The notes beneath the pieces were generated by a model that worked only from the letters and a program-made list of their open reading frames with translations, made no database searches and was not told the DNA's origin. Source: Arsenicicoccus piscis (lineage in GTDB: Bacteria > Actinomycetota > Actinomycetes > Actinomycetales > Dermatophilaceae). Taken from it: a DNA stretch of 64,000 nt. Both the position numbers and the translations under genes were made by a program. Numbering within the stretch: position 1 is the stretch's first letter; each line of letters opens with the position of its first letter. Positions 9,167 to 18,109 of this stretch are shown here, piece after piece. The stretch covers positions 124,001-188,000 of the forward strand of contig NZ_JAKZHV010000002.1 of assembly GCF_022568835.1 (NCBI RefSeq), read 5' to 3'.

Positions 9167-9400
9167 ATGGTCCAGGCGTACATCCTCATCCAGTCCGAGG
9201 TGGGCAAGTCATCGCACGTGGCCCGCGAGGTCGGTGCCATCGACGGGGTGGTCAAGGCCGAGGAGGTCACGGGTCCCTACGACGTGATCGCCCGGGTGGA
9301 GCAGGAGAACGTCACCGAGCTCGGCCAGCTCGTGATCGCCAAGATCCAGGACATCGGCGGGATCACCCGCACCCTGACCTGCACCGTCGTGCACGGCTGA
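9167..9400 (+). CDS. Stand-alone Lrp/AsnC ligand-binding (RAM) domain protein
   Basis: A 77-residue protein (MVQAYILIQSEVGKSS) that matches only the C-terminal effector-binding/oligomerisation domain of Lrp/AsnC regulators. There is no helix-turn-helix, so it cannot bind DNA alone by the family's usual means. Visible family motifs are the opening beta strand AYILIQ, the VTGPYDVIARV strand and the ITRTLTCTVV end. Such one-domain proteins are common in actinobacteria between thiL and a DUF3515 gene, the arrangement seen here. The start ATG follows AGGAGG at 5-6 bases. Amino acid sensing by hetero-oligomerisation is possible but unproven. Confidence 0.88.
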   Translation: MVQAYILIQSEVGKSSHVAREVGAIDGVVKAEEVTGPYDVIARVEQENVTELGQLVIAKIQDIGGITRTLTCTVVHG

Positions 9401-9411
9401 GGCGCGACCTG

Positions 9412-9897
9412 GTGGGTGCGGGGCTGGGCCGGCGGGCCTATCTGGTCGCTGCCGCGAGCGCCGTGGTCGCCATGCTGGTGGCGGTGCTCGTGGGATCGTG
9501 GGCGTTGCGCCGCGCCACCACCGTGCAGGTCGTCGACGCGTCCGGCGCCGCCACCCCCGCCTGCCAGAAGGTCTCCGCCCAGTGGCCGGCCACGGTGGCG
9601 GGCGCGTCCCGCCGGGCGACCACCGGGTCTACGGCGTCCGTGGCGTTCGGGGACCCGGCCATCGTCGTGCGGTGCGGCGTGCCCGCGCTCGCGCCCACGA
9701 GCGACGAGTGCGTGGACGTGTCCGGGGTGGCCTGGGTCGTGCACCCGCTCTCGGACGGCTCGCGGCTCACGACCTACGGCACCGACCCGGCCCTCGAGCT
9801 GCTCGTGCCGTCGTCCTACGGCGCGGCGCCGCTGGTCGCTGCGGACCTCGGCGCGGTGGCGCGCCTGCTGCCCACGAACGGCCGCACCTGCCAGTAG
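9412..9897 (+). CDS. DUF3515 membrane-anchored protein
   Basis: A 161-residue protein with an N-terminal hydrophobic segment (about residues 9-30, LVAAASAVVAMLVAVLVG) acting as an uncleaved anchor or signal, then an extracytoplasmic domain with four cysteines (C51, C88, C99 region and C160) that may form disulfides. This is the actinobacterial DUF3515 family, usually found beside thiL and ddl as here. The GTG start at 9412 lies 11 bases after the preceding gene and has no strong ribosome-binding site, so translation may depend on coupling. Function unknown. Confidence 0.8.
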   Translation: MGAGLGRRAYLVAAASAVVAMLVAVLVGSWALRRATTVQVVDASGAATPACQKVSAQWPATVAGASRRATTGSTASVAFGDPAIVVRCGVPALAPTSDECVDVSGVAWVVHPLSDGSRLTTYGTDPALELLVPSSYGAAPLVAADLGAVARLLPTNGRTCQ

Positions 9898-9928
9898 ATC
9901 TCAGCGCGCAGCCCCCAGCGGGGCGGCG

Positions 9929-11059
9929 TCAGCGCAGCCCCACCTTGCGGTCGAGCGCCAGCCGGATCAGCTCGTCGATCAGCTGCGGGTAGCTGACGCC
10001 GGAGGCGGCCCACATCCGCGGATACATGGAGTGCGGGGTGAAGCCGGGCATCGTGTTGATCTCGTTGACGACGACGTCGCCGCGCTCGGTGTAGAAGCAG
10101 TCCACCCGCGCGATGCCCTCGCAGCCGAACGCCTCGAACGACGCCACGGCCAGCCGCCGGACCTCCTCCCGCACCTCGGCGGGCAGGTCGGCCGGGCAGG
10201 AGAGGGTCACCTCGGTGTCGGCGAGGTACTTCGCCTCGAAGTCGTAGAACTCGTGGCCGGACTCGACGATGATCTCGGCGACCTCGCTCGGCGTGGGCGC
10301 GTCCGTGCCGTGGCCGCCGAGGACACCACACTCGACCTCGCGACCGACGATGCCCTGCTCGACGATGACCTTGAGGTCGTGCTCGCGCGCCGCCTCGATC
10401 GCCGCCACGAGACCGCCGGGGCTGTCGACCTTGGTGATGCCGATGCTCGACCCGGCCCGGCACGGCTTGACGAACACCGGGAACTGCAGCGCCTCGACCG
10501 AGGCGAGCGCCCCCTCCTGGTCGACCTGCCACTGGCGGTCGGTGATGACGACGTAGGGGCCGATCGGCAGGCCGTGCCCCGCGAGCACGAGCTTCATGTA
10601 GTGCTTGTCCATGCCGGCCGCGGACGCGAGGACGCCCGACCCCACGTAGCGCGTGTCGGTCAGCTCGAGCATGCCCTGCAGGGTGCCGTCCTCGCCGTAG
10701 GGACCGTGCAGCACCGGGAAGACGACGTCGACCTCGCTGAGCAGCCGGTCCGGCTCGCCGGGACGCAGCACGCGCAACGACTGCTCGCGCGTCGAGAGCG
10801 GGCTGATCACCGTCGCGGCCTCGGCCGACACCTCGGGGATGTGCCCCGGCCGCAGCTCGAGCGACTCGATCGGGTCGGTGAACTCGACCCAGCGGCCGTC
10901 GGTGGTGATGCCCACCGGCACGACGTCGTAGACCTCGCGATCGATGGCGCCCATCACCCCCGCCGCGGTCGCGCAGGACACGGGGTGCTCGGACGATCGG
11001 CCGCCGAAGACGATGGCGACGCGGGGCTTGGCGGGCCCGGAGGCGGGGTTCGTAGTCAT
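9929..11059 (-). CDS. ddl: D-alanine-D-alanine ligase
   Basis: Makes the D-Ala-D-Ala dipeptide of the peptidoglycan stem peptide. At 376 residues it has the normal length. ATP-grasp features include FPVLHGPYGEDGTLQG, KPCRAGSSIGITK and the metal-binding NEINTMPGFTPHSMYP near the C-terminus. The Tyr of GPYGED region and the KY-type ligase motif suggest a D-Ala-D-Ala rather than D-Ala-D-Lac enzyme, but I cannot assign specificity securely. The frame is open far upstream, and I choose the ATG at 11057-11059 (MTTNPASGPAKPRVAIVFGG) because the conserved fold begins just after it. Confidence 0.96.
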   Translation of the reverse strand: MTTNPASGPAKPRVAIVFGGRSSEHPVSCATAAGVMGAIDREVYDVVPVGITTDGRWVEFTDPIESLELRPGHIPEVSAEAATVISPLSTREQSLRVLRPGEPDRLLSEVDVVFPVLHGPYGEDGTLQGMLELTDTRYVGSGVLASAAGMDKHYMKLVLAGHGLPIGPYVVITDRQWQVDQEGALASVEALQFPVFVKPCRAGSSIGITKVDSPGGLVAAIEAAREHDLKVIVEQGIVGREVECGVLGGHGTDAPTPSEVAEIIVESGHEFYDFEAKYLADTEVTLSCPADLPAEVREEVRRLAVASFEAFGCEGIARVDCFYTERGDVVVNEINTMPGFTPHSMYPRMWAASGVSYPQLIDELIRLALDRKVGLR

Positions 11060-11125
11060 CGTGGCCCAGCGTAGTCCGACAGGGGCGGCGATCGGCCTCA
11101 GGCCACCCCCACTACGCTGACCGGC

Positions 11126-12229
11126 ATGAGCGAGCAGCCCTTCTCCCCCGGCGCCGACCCGCAGTGGGCCGGCTCGACCCGAGCCGTGGCGCTCGGCCGC
11201 CCGGCGCACCGGCCCGGCGCGCCGGTGAACCCAGGCATCGAGCTGACCAGCACCTACCTCGCGGGCGGCGACCCGGTCTACGCTCGCGGGGGGAACGCGA
11301 CCTGGACGGCCTTCGAGGAGGTGCTCGGGTCGCTCGAGGGCGGGTGCGCACTCGTCTACGCCTCCGGGATGGCGGCCATCGCCGCGGTCTTCGCGTTGGT
11401 GCCCGTGGGCGGCGTCGTGGTGGTGCCGGACAACGCCTACAACACGACCCTCAGCCTCGCGGACGAGCTGCTGGCGTCCGGCCGGCTGGCCGAGGTGCGC
11501 CGCGTCGACGTGGCCGACACCGCCGCGGTGACGACTGCCGTCCGTTCCGAGCCGCACCCCCAGCTGGTCTGGCTGGAGTCCCCCACCAACCCCCTTCTCG
11601 ACGTCGCCGACATCACCGCCCTCGCCGACGCGACTCACCAGGTGGGGGCAATCGTGGTGTGCGACAACACTTTTGCTACGCCGATCCTGCAGCAGCCACT
11701 CACCCTCGGCGCGGATGTCGTGGTCCACTCGGTCACCAAGTACCTCTCCGGCCACAGCGACGTCGTGCTCGGGGCGGCGTGCGCGGTCGACGCCCAGCTG
11801 CTCGACCGGCTGCGCACCCACCGCACCGTGCACGGCTCGATCGCCGGTCCGTTCGAGACGTGGCTCGCGCTCCGGGGCATCCGCACGCTGCCGCTGCGGC
11901 TGGAGCGCGCCGGAAGGTCGGCGCGCGTCCTCGCGGACCGGCTGATCGGCCACCCGCAGGTCGAGCGCGTGCGCTACCCGGGGTTCGGGGCGATCGTCTC
12001 GATCGAGGTGGCGGGCGGGCTGGACGCCGCCGACCGCGTGGCCGGGGCCACCCGGCTGTGGACCAACGCCACGAGCCTCGGCGGGGTGGAGTCGCTGATC
12101 GAGCGCCGGCGCCGGCACGCCAACGAGCCGACGACCGTGCCCGTCAACCTGCTCCGCCTGTCGGTCGGCGTCGAGGACGTCGAGGACCTCTGGACCGACC
12201 TTGAGCGAGCCCTCGACGGGGCGCGCTAG
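11126..12229 (+). CDS. Trans-sulfuration PLP enzyme (cystathionine gamma-lyase/synthase family)
   Basis: A 367-residue pyridoxal-phosphate enzyme of the Cys/Met metabolism family. Features are YASGMAAI (phosphate-binding), WLESPTNPLLDVADI, the internal D in VVCDNTFATP, and the Schiff-base lysine in HSVTKYLSGHSD. The C-terminal SLGGVESLIERRRRH is typical of the gamma-lyase/gamma-synthase group. Which reaction it carries out (cystathionine cleavage or synthesis) cannot be decided from sequence alone. It is a lone gene on this strand, and its stop overlaps the stop of the convergent gpsA. Confidence 0.88.
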   Translation: MSEQPFSPGADPQWAGSTRAVALGRPAHRPGAPVNPGIELTSTYLAGGDPVYARGGNATWTAFEEVLGSLEGGCALVYASGMAAIAAVFALVPVGGVVVVPDNAYNTTLSLADELLASGRLAEVRRVDVADTAAVTTAVRSEPHPQLVWLESPTNPLLDVADITALADATHQVGAIVVCDNTFATPILQQPLTLGADVVVHSVTKYLSGHSDVVLGAACAVDAQLLDRLRTHRTVHGSIAGPFETWLALRGIRTLPLRLERAGRSARVLADRLIGHPQVERVRYPGFGAIVSIEVAGGLDAADRVAGATRLWTNATSLGGVESLIERRRRHANEPTTVPVNLLRLSVGVEDVEDLWTDLERALDGAR

Positions 12230-13230
12230 CTGCCCTCGGCCTTGCGCGCGCGCGACATCAGCAGGTCGGCGACGTGGTCGGGGCGCCGCTCACCGGCGAC
12301 GACGGCGTCGACGTTCTCGACGATCGGCATCTCGACGCCGTGGGTCCGCGCCAGCTGCAGGATCGAGCGGCAGCTCTTGACGCCCTCGGCGGTCTCCCGG
12401 GTCTCGGCCGTGGCCTCCTCGACCGTCATGCCCCGTCCGAGACGCACGCCGAAGGAGTGGTTGCGCGACAGCGGCGACATGCAGGTGGCGATGAGGTCGC
12501 CGACACCGGCGAGTCCCGAGAAGGTCACCGGGTCGGCACCCAGGCGCAGGCCGAGGCGGCTGGTCTCGGCGAGGCCGCGAGTGATGATCGACGCCTTCGA
12601 GTTGTCGCCGAGCCCCATGCCCTCCGCCATGCCGACCGCGAGGGCTACGACATTCTTCACCGCGCCGCCGAGCTCCACCCCGACGACGTCCGTGGACGTG
12701 TAGGGACGGAAGTAGCGCGCGGCGCACAGTCGCGAGACCTCTTCTGCGACAGCGGTGGTCGGGGACGCGACGACGCTGGCGGCCGGCTCCCGACGACCGA
12801 TCTCCTTGGCCAGGTTGGGCCCGGACACCACGACGACGCGCTCCGGATCCACGCCGCCGGCCTCCTGGATGACCTCGCTCATCCGCTTGGAGGTGCCGAG
12901 CTCGATGCCCTTCATGAGCGACACGAAGATCTGCTGGTCGTCCAACAGCGGTCGCCAGTCGGCGAGGTTCGCGCGCAGCGTCTGCGAGGGCACGGCGAGC
13001 ACCACGACCCGGGCACCGTCCAGCGCCGCGGCGGGGTCGTTGGTCGCCGAGATCGCCTCGGGCAGAGCGACTCCCGGCAGGTAGCGCTCGTTGGTGTGTC
13101 GCTCGTTGATCTCGGCCACCGCCTCGGGACGACGGCCCCAGATGCGCACGTCCGAGCCGACGTCGGCCAAGATCATGGAGAACGCCGTGCCCCAGCTGCC
13201 GTTGCCGAAGACGGCGACGTGACCGCTCAT
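12226..13230 (-). CDS. gpsA: NAD(P)H-dependent glycerol-3-phosphate dehydrogenase
   Basis: Reduces dihydroxyacetone phosphate to sn-glycerol-3-phosphate, the backbone for phospholipids. The 334-residue protein shows the dinucleotide motif GNGSWGTA at residues 8-15, the SGPNLAKEI segment, and the catalytic-lysine region GAVKNVVALAVGMAEG. The ATG at 13228-13230 overlaps the end of plsC by 4 bases, coupling the acyltransferase that consumes glycerol-3-phosphate to the enzyme that makes it. The stop codon (12226-12228) overlaps the stop of the convergent PLP-enzyme gene. Confidence 0.96.
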   Translation of the reverse strand: MSGHVAVFGNGSWGTAFSMILADVGSDVRIWGRRPEAVAEINERHTNERYLPGVALPEAISATNDPAAALDGARVVVLAVPSQTLRANLADWRPLLDDQQIFVSLMKGIELGTSKRMSEVIQEAGGVDPERVVVVSGPNLAKEIGRREPAASVVASPTTAVAEEVSRLCAARYFRPYTSTDVVGVELGGAVKNVVALAVGMAEGMGLGDNSKASIITRGLAETSRLGLRLGADPVTFSGLAGVGDLIATCMSPLSRNHSFGVRLGRGMTVEEATAETRETAEGVKSCRSILQLARTHGVEMPIVENVDAVVAGERRPDHVADLLMSRARKAEGS

Positions 13231-14012
13231 CGACCGTCCTCCCCGCGGTGATCTGGGCGCACCGTCCGGTGCTGGCCCGGCTTCCCGGACTGGTCGCCCT
13301 GGTGCTGACGCAGGTCGTAGCGCTCCACCGGCGCCTTCTCGCCGCGCAGCTCCTCGAGCTGGACGATGATCGCCGCCATGATGCGGTCGGTGGCCTCGCG
13401 CAGCACCTCGGCGGTGACCGGCCGGTCGTAGAGGTCGTCGAGGTCCACGGGAGGTCCGGCCAGCAGGTGCATGGTCTTGATCGGGAAGAGCCGCAACCGA
13501 CCCGAGTAGGGCGGCATGATCTCCTGAGCTCCCCACTGCGCCAACGGGATCACCGGGCAGCGGGTCTCGAGCGCGATGCGCGCAGCGCCGGTCTTGGCGG
13601 TCATCGGCCACACGCCGGGGTCACGGGTGATCGTCCCCTCCGGGTAGAGCGGCACGGTGGCCCCCTGCTGCACGCGGGACACCGCCTCGCGATAGGCGTC
13701 GGCGGCGCGACCTGTGTTGCGGTGCACCGGGATCTGCCGGGCCGCCTTCAGCAGCCGACCGACGACGGGGATCTCGAACAGCGTGGACTTGGCGAGGTAG
13801 AACGGTGGCCGCCCGTTGTCGTAGAGGAAGTGGGCGGTCGCGATGAAGTCCACGTGCGAGATGTGGTTGGGGCACACGATGATGCCGCCCGGGCGGTCCA
13901 GGTGCTCGGCCCCGCGCCAGTCGCGCCGCATCAGGGGCACCGCGGCCGCCTTCGCGATGACCACGCACAGGCGATAGGCCAGCGGCAGCCGCACCCTGGG
14001 GCTGGACGTCAC
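13227..14012 (-). CDS. plsC: 1-acyl-sn-glycerol-3-phosphate acyltransferase
   Basis: PlsC/LPLAT-family acyltransferase (261 residues) that adds an acyl chain to lysophosphatidate in phospholipid synthesis. It carries block I NHISHVD (around residue 48) and block III PEGT (around residue 124). The C-terminal 25 residues are hydrophilic and rich in Arg, Asp and Gln. GTG start at 14010-14012 with AAGGAG spaced 7 bases away. It is translationally coupled to gpsA downstream. A short hydrophobic N-terminal segment suggests membrane association, as expected for the family. Confidence 0.92.
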   Translation of the reverse strand: MTSSPRVRLPLAYRLCVVIAKAAAVPLMRRDWRGAEHLDRPGGIIVCPNHISHVDFIATAHFLYDNGRPPFYLAKSTLFEIPVVGRLLKAARQIPVHRNTGRAADAYREAVSRVQQGATVPLYPEGTITRDPGVWPMTAKTGAARIALETRCPVIPLAQWGAQEIMPPYSGRLRLFPIKTMHLLAGPPVDLDDLYDRPVTAEVLREATDRIMAAIIVQLEELRGEKAPVERYDLRQHQGDQSGKPGQHRTVRPDHRGEDGR

Positions 14013-14137
14013 GGTGGATCTCCTTGGTCGGTGCCGGGCGGCGTTGCCCGACCGCTCCGGCGCCCATCTTGGCCTGATCGTGGGGGGATGTCGAGACCGG
14101 GCACCGGCACGGCGCCGGGGTGTCGTAGCCTCAAGAC

Positions 14138-14761
14138 GTGTGGAGTGCAGTGGTCCCGGTCAAGGCGACGAGCACCGGCAAGTCCAGGCTTGCGCCGCCT
14201 CGCGGCGTCCCCCGACAGCGGTTGGCGCTGGCGATGGCGATCGACACGCTGGCCGCCGTCGGCGGTGCAGTGGGCTTCGACCACGTGGTGGTCGTGACCG
14301 ACGACGAGCAGGTGCGTGAGCTGGCCGAGGGACGCGGCTCGCGCGTCGTGGCGGACCCGCGCCTCGGCCTGAACGACGCCATCCGCGCCGGCGCGGCCGC
14401 CGTCCTGGCGCTGCCCGACGGCTCCACGCGAGCGGTGGCCGCGGTGCTCGGGGACCTGCCGTCCCTGCGCGCGGATGACCTGGTGCTGGCGCTGACCAAT
14501 GCCGCCGCGCACGAGCGCGCCTACGTGCCCGACCTCGCCGGCACCGGCACGGTGCTGCTGACCGCGCGGGCGGGCGTGGAGCTGCTGCCGAGGTTCGGCC
14601 GCCGGTCGGCCGCTCTGCACCGAGAGGCGGCAACACCGTTGTCCGGCATGCCGATCCGGCTGCGCACGGATGTCGACGACCAGGCCTCGCTGCTGCGGGC
14701 GATCCGCCTCGGCTGCGGTCCGCAGACCCGGGCAGCCCTCAACGAGGCGCACTGGACCTGA
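14138..14761 (+). CDS. cofC: Phosphoenolpyruvate/2-phospholactate guanylyltransferase (F420 synthesis)
   Basis: CofC/FbiD nucleotidyltransferase that activates phosphoenolpyruvate or 2-phospholactate with GTP at an early step of coenzyme F420 synthesis. At 207 residues it has the normal length. The N-terminal VVPVKATSTGKSRLA loop binds the nucleotide, and VLGDLPSLRADDL is the metal-binding motif of the MobA-like fold. GTG start at 14138. In actinobacteria this gene is commonly found between gpsA/plsC and hup, as here, away from the other F420 genes, none of which lie in this window. Confidence 0.92.
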   Translation: MWSAVVPVKATSTGKSRLAPPRGVPRQRLALAMAIDTLAAVGGAVGFDHVVVVTDDEQVRELAEGRGSRVVADPRLGLNDAIRAGAAAVLALPDGSTRAVAAVLGDLPSLRADDLVLALTNAAAHERAYVPDLAGTGTVLLTARAGVELLPRFGRRSAALHREAATPLSGMPIRLRTDVDDQASLLRAIRLGCGPQTRAALNEAHWT

Positions 14762-14781
14762 CGCGCCCTGGCACGCCGACG

Positions 14782-14815
14782 GTTCTCGGGCGACGCCTGG
14801 GCGTCGCCCGGGAAC
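14782..14815. terminator. Hairpin between convergent cofC and hup
   Basis: A 16-base arm at 14782-14797 (GTTCTCGGGCGACGCC) pairs with 14800-14815 with only one G-T wobble and a two-base turn. It sits between the cofC stop and the hup stop. There is no T-run, so it would act as a GC-rich bidirectional terminator or RNA-stabilising hairpin. Confidence 0.6.
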
Positions 14816-14820
14816 GGTGC

Positions 14821-15498
14821 TCAGCGGGCGCGCTTGGTCGCGGCGCGCTTGGTGGTGGCCTTGGCGGGCGTCGCCTTGGTCGCCGACTTCTTCGCGGTGG
14901 CCTTGGACGGAGCGGTCGCTCGCTTGGTCGTGGCCTTCGCCGGTGCGGCCTTGGCGGTCGACGCCTTCTTGGCGGTCGAATTGGCTGCGGCGGCCTTGGC
15001 GGTCGACCTCGCGGCCGTGGCCTTGGCCGCGGTCGTCTTGGACGCGGCAGCCTTCGTGGCGGCGGTCGCCCGCTTGGCGGGAGCGGCGGCGGTGTCGGTC
15101 TTGCGGGCCGGCGCGGCCTTGGTGGCGGCCTTTCGCGTCGTGGTGCGCTTCGCCGGCGCAGCCGCGGCGGCAGCGGTCGCGGAGCCGGCGCGGGCACCGG
15201 CGACACCGGACTTCGGGAGCTTCTTCGGGTCGGAGACCATCTCCTTGAACTGCGTGCCGGGGCGGAACTTCGGCACGTTGGTGCGCTTGATGCGCACGGT
15301 CTCGCCGGTGCGCGGGTTGCGGCCGGTGCGGGCGGCGCGGGCGGAGCGCTCGAACGTGCCGAAGCCCGTGATGCCCACCTTCCCACCCTTGGTGACCTCA
15401 CGGATGATGACGTCGACCATGGCCTCGAGGGCGTCCGCCGCGGCCTTGCGGCTACCGAGTCGCGCTTCGAGGGCGTCGAGCAGATCTGCCTTGTTCAC
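14821..15498 (-). CDS. hup: HU family nucleoid protein with long Lys/Ala-rich C-terminal tail
   Basis: Histone-like DNA-binding protein. Residues 1-95 are a complete HU domain (NKADLLDALEARLGSRKAAADAL; the GRNPRTGE arm tip). The remaining 130 residues are a low-complexity tail built from AAKATTKRA-like units with lysines every few residues, resembling eukaryotic linker histone tails. This is the actinobacterial HupB/HupS form, known to compact DNA and to be modified on tail lysines. The GTG start at 15496-15498 follows GGAGGA by 3-4 bases and gives 225 residues. The frame extends upstream but contains no HU sequence. Confidence 0.95.
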   Translation of the reverse strand: MNKADLLDALEARLGSRKAAADALEAMVDVIIREVTKGGKVGITGFGTFERSARAARTGRNPRTGETVRIKRTNVPKFRPGTQFKEMVSDPKKLPKSGVAGARAGSATAAAAAAPAKRTTTRKAATKAAPARKTDTAAAPAKRATAATKAAASKTTAAKATAARSTAKAAAANSTAKKASTAKAAPAKATTKRATAPSKATAKKSATKATPAKATTKRAATKRAR

Positions 15499-15911
15499 TA
15501 TTCCTCCAGGACAGGGAAATCGGGGTTTCCCGGCCCAGTGCCGGTCGACCCGGCCGGACCCGTTGTGTGGCCTCGACCACTTCTGACGGTAGAGCGCCCC
15601 GACACCGGCGTCCACCATTTCGCGAGATCTCGGAAGCGTTGGGCGGCAACGCTTTTGGCCAGGTCAGAGCACCGGCTGACGGCTCGTCGGCCGACCTGCG
15701 CGGGTTGACGAACGTCGCGGGCCGCTCTAATGAGTCTGGCGCATCTCGTGAAAGGCGTTGTTCCACAAAGCACTTCGGCTCACACGACACAGCGCGAGGT
15801 CAGCCCCACCCAGGCCACGGAGCGTGACCGGAGGGGCGGACCTCGATGCTGACGGGGTATTCGAAATGCCATCGGCCGCGCGAGAATTCGTGTCCCGGCG
15901 ACGCGCCGACG
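15499..15911. other. Gene-free region between hup and leuD
   Basis: About 410 bases upstream of hup and downstream of leuD with no convincing gene. It must hold the hup promoter (minus strand), which I could not place confidently. It also contains a perfect 7-bp palindrome at 15634-15654 (AAGCGTT, 7-base spacer, AACGCTT, then TTT) and an orphan plus-strand promoter at 15705-15733, listed separately. Confidence 0.6.
15705..15733 (+). promoter_or_regulatory. Consensus-like promoter pointing antisense into leuD
   Basis: TTGACG at 15705-15710 and TAATGA at 15728-15733 are spaced by 17 bases. This is one of the best sigma70-type matches in the window, yet no gene follows on the plus strand; transcription would run into the 3' end of leuD. 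Confidence 0.4.
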
Positions 15912-16511
15912 TTAGGCCGAACGAGGGACGCTGGTCGGTTTGTACGCCGGCCGGGACTTCTCGAACTCGGTGATGTCCTGCTCGTTGCGCAGGGTGAGGC
16001 CGATGTCGTCGAGCCCCTCCAGCAGGCGCCAGCGGGTGTAGTCGTCGACCTCGAACGGCGCCACCAGGTCGCCCGCCGAGATGGTCTTGGCGACCAGGTC
16101 GACGGTGATCTCGACGCCGGGCTCGTTCTCCATGACCTTCCACAGCAGCTCGACGTCATCCTGCGCGACCTCGGCCGTGAGGAGCCCCTGCTTGCCGGAG
16201 TTTCCGCGGAAGATGTCGGCGAAGCGCGACGAGATCACCACGCGGAAGCCGTAGTTCATCAACGCCCAGACGGCGTGCTCCCGCGACGAGCCGGTGCCGA
16301 AGTCGGGGCCGGCGACCAGCACCGACCCGTTGGCGTAGACCGGCTGGTTCAGCACGAAGTCGGGGTCGTTGCGCCAGGCGGCGAAGAGTCCGTCCTCGAA
16401 GCCGGTGCGGGTGACGCGCTTGAGGTAGACGGCGGGGATGATCTGGTCGGTGTCGACGTTGCTGCGGCGCAACGGAACTCCGACGCCGGTGTGGGTGGTG
16501 AAGGCTTCCAT
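15912..16511 (-). CDS. leuD: 3-isopropylmalate dehydratase small subunit
   Basis: Small (swivelling) subunit of the leucine-pathway isomerase that converts 2- to 3-isopropylmalate, and also a candidate partner for citramalate-pathway intermediates. It has 199 residues and begins [27 protein letters not shown], the family N-terminus; the substrate-binding [13 protein letters not shown] segment follows near residue 73. The ATG at 16509-16511 follows GGGGAG with a 7-base spacer. It lies 5 bases after leuC and forms the enzyme with it. Confidence 0.97.
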   Translation of the reverse strand: MEAFTTHTGVGVPLRRSNVDTDQIIPAVYLKRVTRTGFEDGLFAAWRNDPDFVLNQPVYANGSVLVAGPDFGTGSSREHAVWALMNYGFRVVISSRFADIFRGNSGKQGLLTAEVAQDDVELLWKVMENEPGVEITVDLVAKTISAGDLVAPFEVDDYTRWRLLEGLDDIGLTLRNEQDITEFEKSRPAYKPTSVPRSA

Positions 16512-16516
16512 CGGAT

Positions 16517-17932
16517 CTACTCCCCTGCGGTCGTGACGAGCTCGAGGTCGGCCGGGCTGGACAGCGTGCCGCGGATGGCCGTCGCGGCGGCCACCTCCGG
16601 GCTGACGAGGTGGGTGCGTCCGCCCTTGCCCTGACGGCCCTCGAAGTTGCGGTTGGAGGTCGAGGCGGACCGCTCGCCGGGGGCCAGCTGGTCCGGGTTC
16701 ATGCCGAGACACATCGAGCACCCGGGGAGACGCCACTCGGCACCCGCTTCGATGAAGACCTGGTCGAGGCCTTCCGCCTCGGCCTGGACCTGCACGCGGC
16801 CCGAGCCGGGGACCACCAGCATGCGGACCGAGTCGGCGACCTTGTGCCCCTTGAGGATTCCCGCGACGGTGCGCAGATCCTCGATGCGGCCGTTGGTGCA
16901 CGACCCGACGAAGACGGTGTCGACGGAGATGTCGCGCAGCGGCATCCCCGGCGTCAGACCCATGTAGTCGATCGCGCGCTGGGCGGCGGCCTTGTCGACG
17001 TCGTCGCCGATGGTCGCCGGGTCCGGCACGCTGGCGCCGAGCGGCAGACCCTGGCCCGGGTTGGTGCCCCAGGTGACGTACGGCGTGAGGGTGCTGGCGT
17101 CGATGTCGACCTCGGCGTCGAAGACGGCGTCGTCGTCGGAGCGCAGCGCGCTCCAGTCGGCCACCGCGGCGTCCCAGTCGGCACCGGTCGGGGCGTGGTC
17201 GCGGCCCTGCAGGTAGTCGAAGGTGACCTGGTCCGGCGCGATCATGCCCGCGCGGGCGCCGGCCTCGATCGACATGTTGCACACCGTCATTCGGGCTTCC
17301 ATCGACAGCGCCTCGATGGCCTCGCCGCGGTACTCCAGGACGTAGCCCTGACCGCCGCCGGTGCCGATCTTGGCGATGACGGCGAGGATGACGTCCTTGG
17401 CGGTGACACCGTCGGGCAGCGCGCCGTTGACGTTGATCGCCATGGTCTTGAAGGGCTTGAGCGGCAGCGTCTGGGTCGCGAGGACGTGCTCGACCTCGCT
17501 GGTGCCGATGCCGAAGGCGAGGGCACCGAAGGCACCGTGGGTGGAGGTGTGCGAGTCACCGCAGACGATGGTCATGCCCGGCTGGGTGAGGCCGAGCTGC
17601 GGGCCGACGACGTGGACGATGCCCTGCTCGCGGTCGCCCATCGGGAAGATGCGCACCCCGAACTCCTCGCAATTGCGGCGCAGCGTCTGCACCTGCGTCA
17701 GCGAGACCGGGTCGGTGATGGGGCCCGGCGTCGTGGGGACGTTGTGGTCCTCGGTCGCGAGGGTGAGGTCGGTCCGGCGGACCGGCCGGCCCTCCAGCCG
17801 CAGCCCGTCGAACGCCTGGGGGCTGGTCACCTCGTGCAGCAGGTGCAGATCGATGTAGAGCAGGTCGGGCTCTCCCTCGGCACGCCGCACGACGTGCGCG
17901 TCCCAGACCTTCTCGGCAAGGGTGCCGCTCAT
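16517..17932 (-). CDS. leuC: 3-isopropylmalate dehydratase large subunit
   Basis: Catalytic aconitase-like subunit with a 4Fe-4S cluster, 471 residues. The cluster cysteines are in VGSCTNGR and in [10 protein letters not shown] near the C-terminal third, and [13 protein letters not shown] is the aconitase signature. I chose the ATG at 17930-17932 ([13 protein letters not shown]) because GGAGG precedes it by 5 bases and homologues start here; the frame stays open upstream, but that part overlaps the likely promoter. It is divergent from ndgR, the IclR-type regulator known to control leuCD in Streptomyces and Corynebacterium (as LtbR). Confidence 0.97.
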   Translation of the reverse strand: MSGTLAEKVWDAHVVRRAEGEPDLLYIDLHLLHEVTSPQAFDGLRLEGRPVRRTDLTLATEDHNVPTTPGPITDPVSLTQVQTLRRNCEEFGVRIFPMGDREQGIVHVVGPQLGLTQPGMTIVCGDSHTSTHGAFGALAFGIGTSEVEHVLATQTLPLKPFKTMAINVNGALPDGVTAKDVILAVIAKIGTGGGQGYVLEYRGEAIEALSMEARMTVCNMSIEAGARAGMIAPDQVTFDYLQGRDHAPTGADWDAAVADWSALRSDDDAVFDAEVDIDASTLTPYVTWGTNPGQGLPLGASVPDPATIGDDVDKAAAQRAIDYMGLTPGMPLRDISVDTVFVGSCTNGRIEDLRTVAGILKGHKVADSVRMLVVPGSGRVQVQAEAEGLDQVFIEAGAEWRLPGCSMCLGMNPDQLAPGERSASTSNRNFEGRQGKGGRTHLVSPEVAAATAIRGTLSSPADLELVTTAGE

Positions 17933-18109
17933 CAGTTCCTCCAGTCGGCCGGTCCCGGCGGCAGCCTGGCCCGGTCGGGCGGCGACGCACAGAAGAGACC
18001 GTAGAATCAGATCGGGATCGGATGTCGTCATCGGATCGTCAAGAAGGCTCGCGCACCCCTCGTCCACGGCGGATTTGCGTCTCAGGGTCCGAGACGGCAA
18101 TATCGAAGC
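17933..18109. promoter_or_regulatory. Divergent leuCD/ndgR control region
   Basis: A 177-base region between divergent leuC and ndgR. On the minus strand TTGACG (18042-18037) is a candidate -35 box for leuCD. GATC-containing repeats (GATCGGGATCGGAT and CATCGGATCG, about 18010-18038) are candidate contact sites for the IclR-type regulator. The exact operator is not assigned. Confidence 0.5.

Noticed and set aside
17933-18036. A Leu-rich peptide-like segment ([10 protein letters not shown]) upstream of leuC, suggesting a second attenuator or a longer leuC.
   Set aside because: It has no stop codon before leuC, no terminator follows, and its ATG is next to the candidate -35 box, so it is unlikely to be in the transcript.
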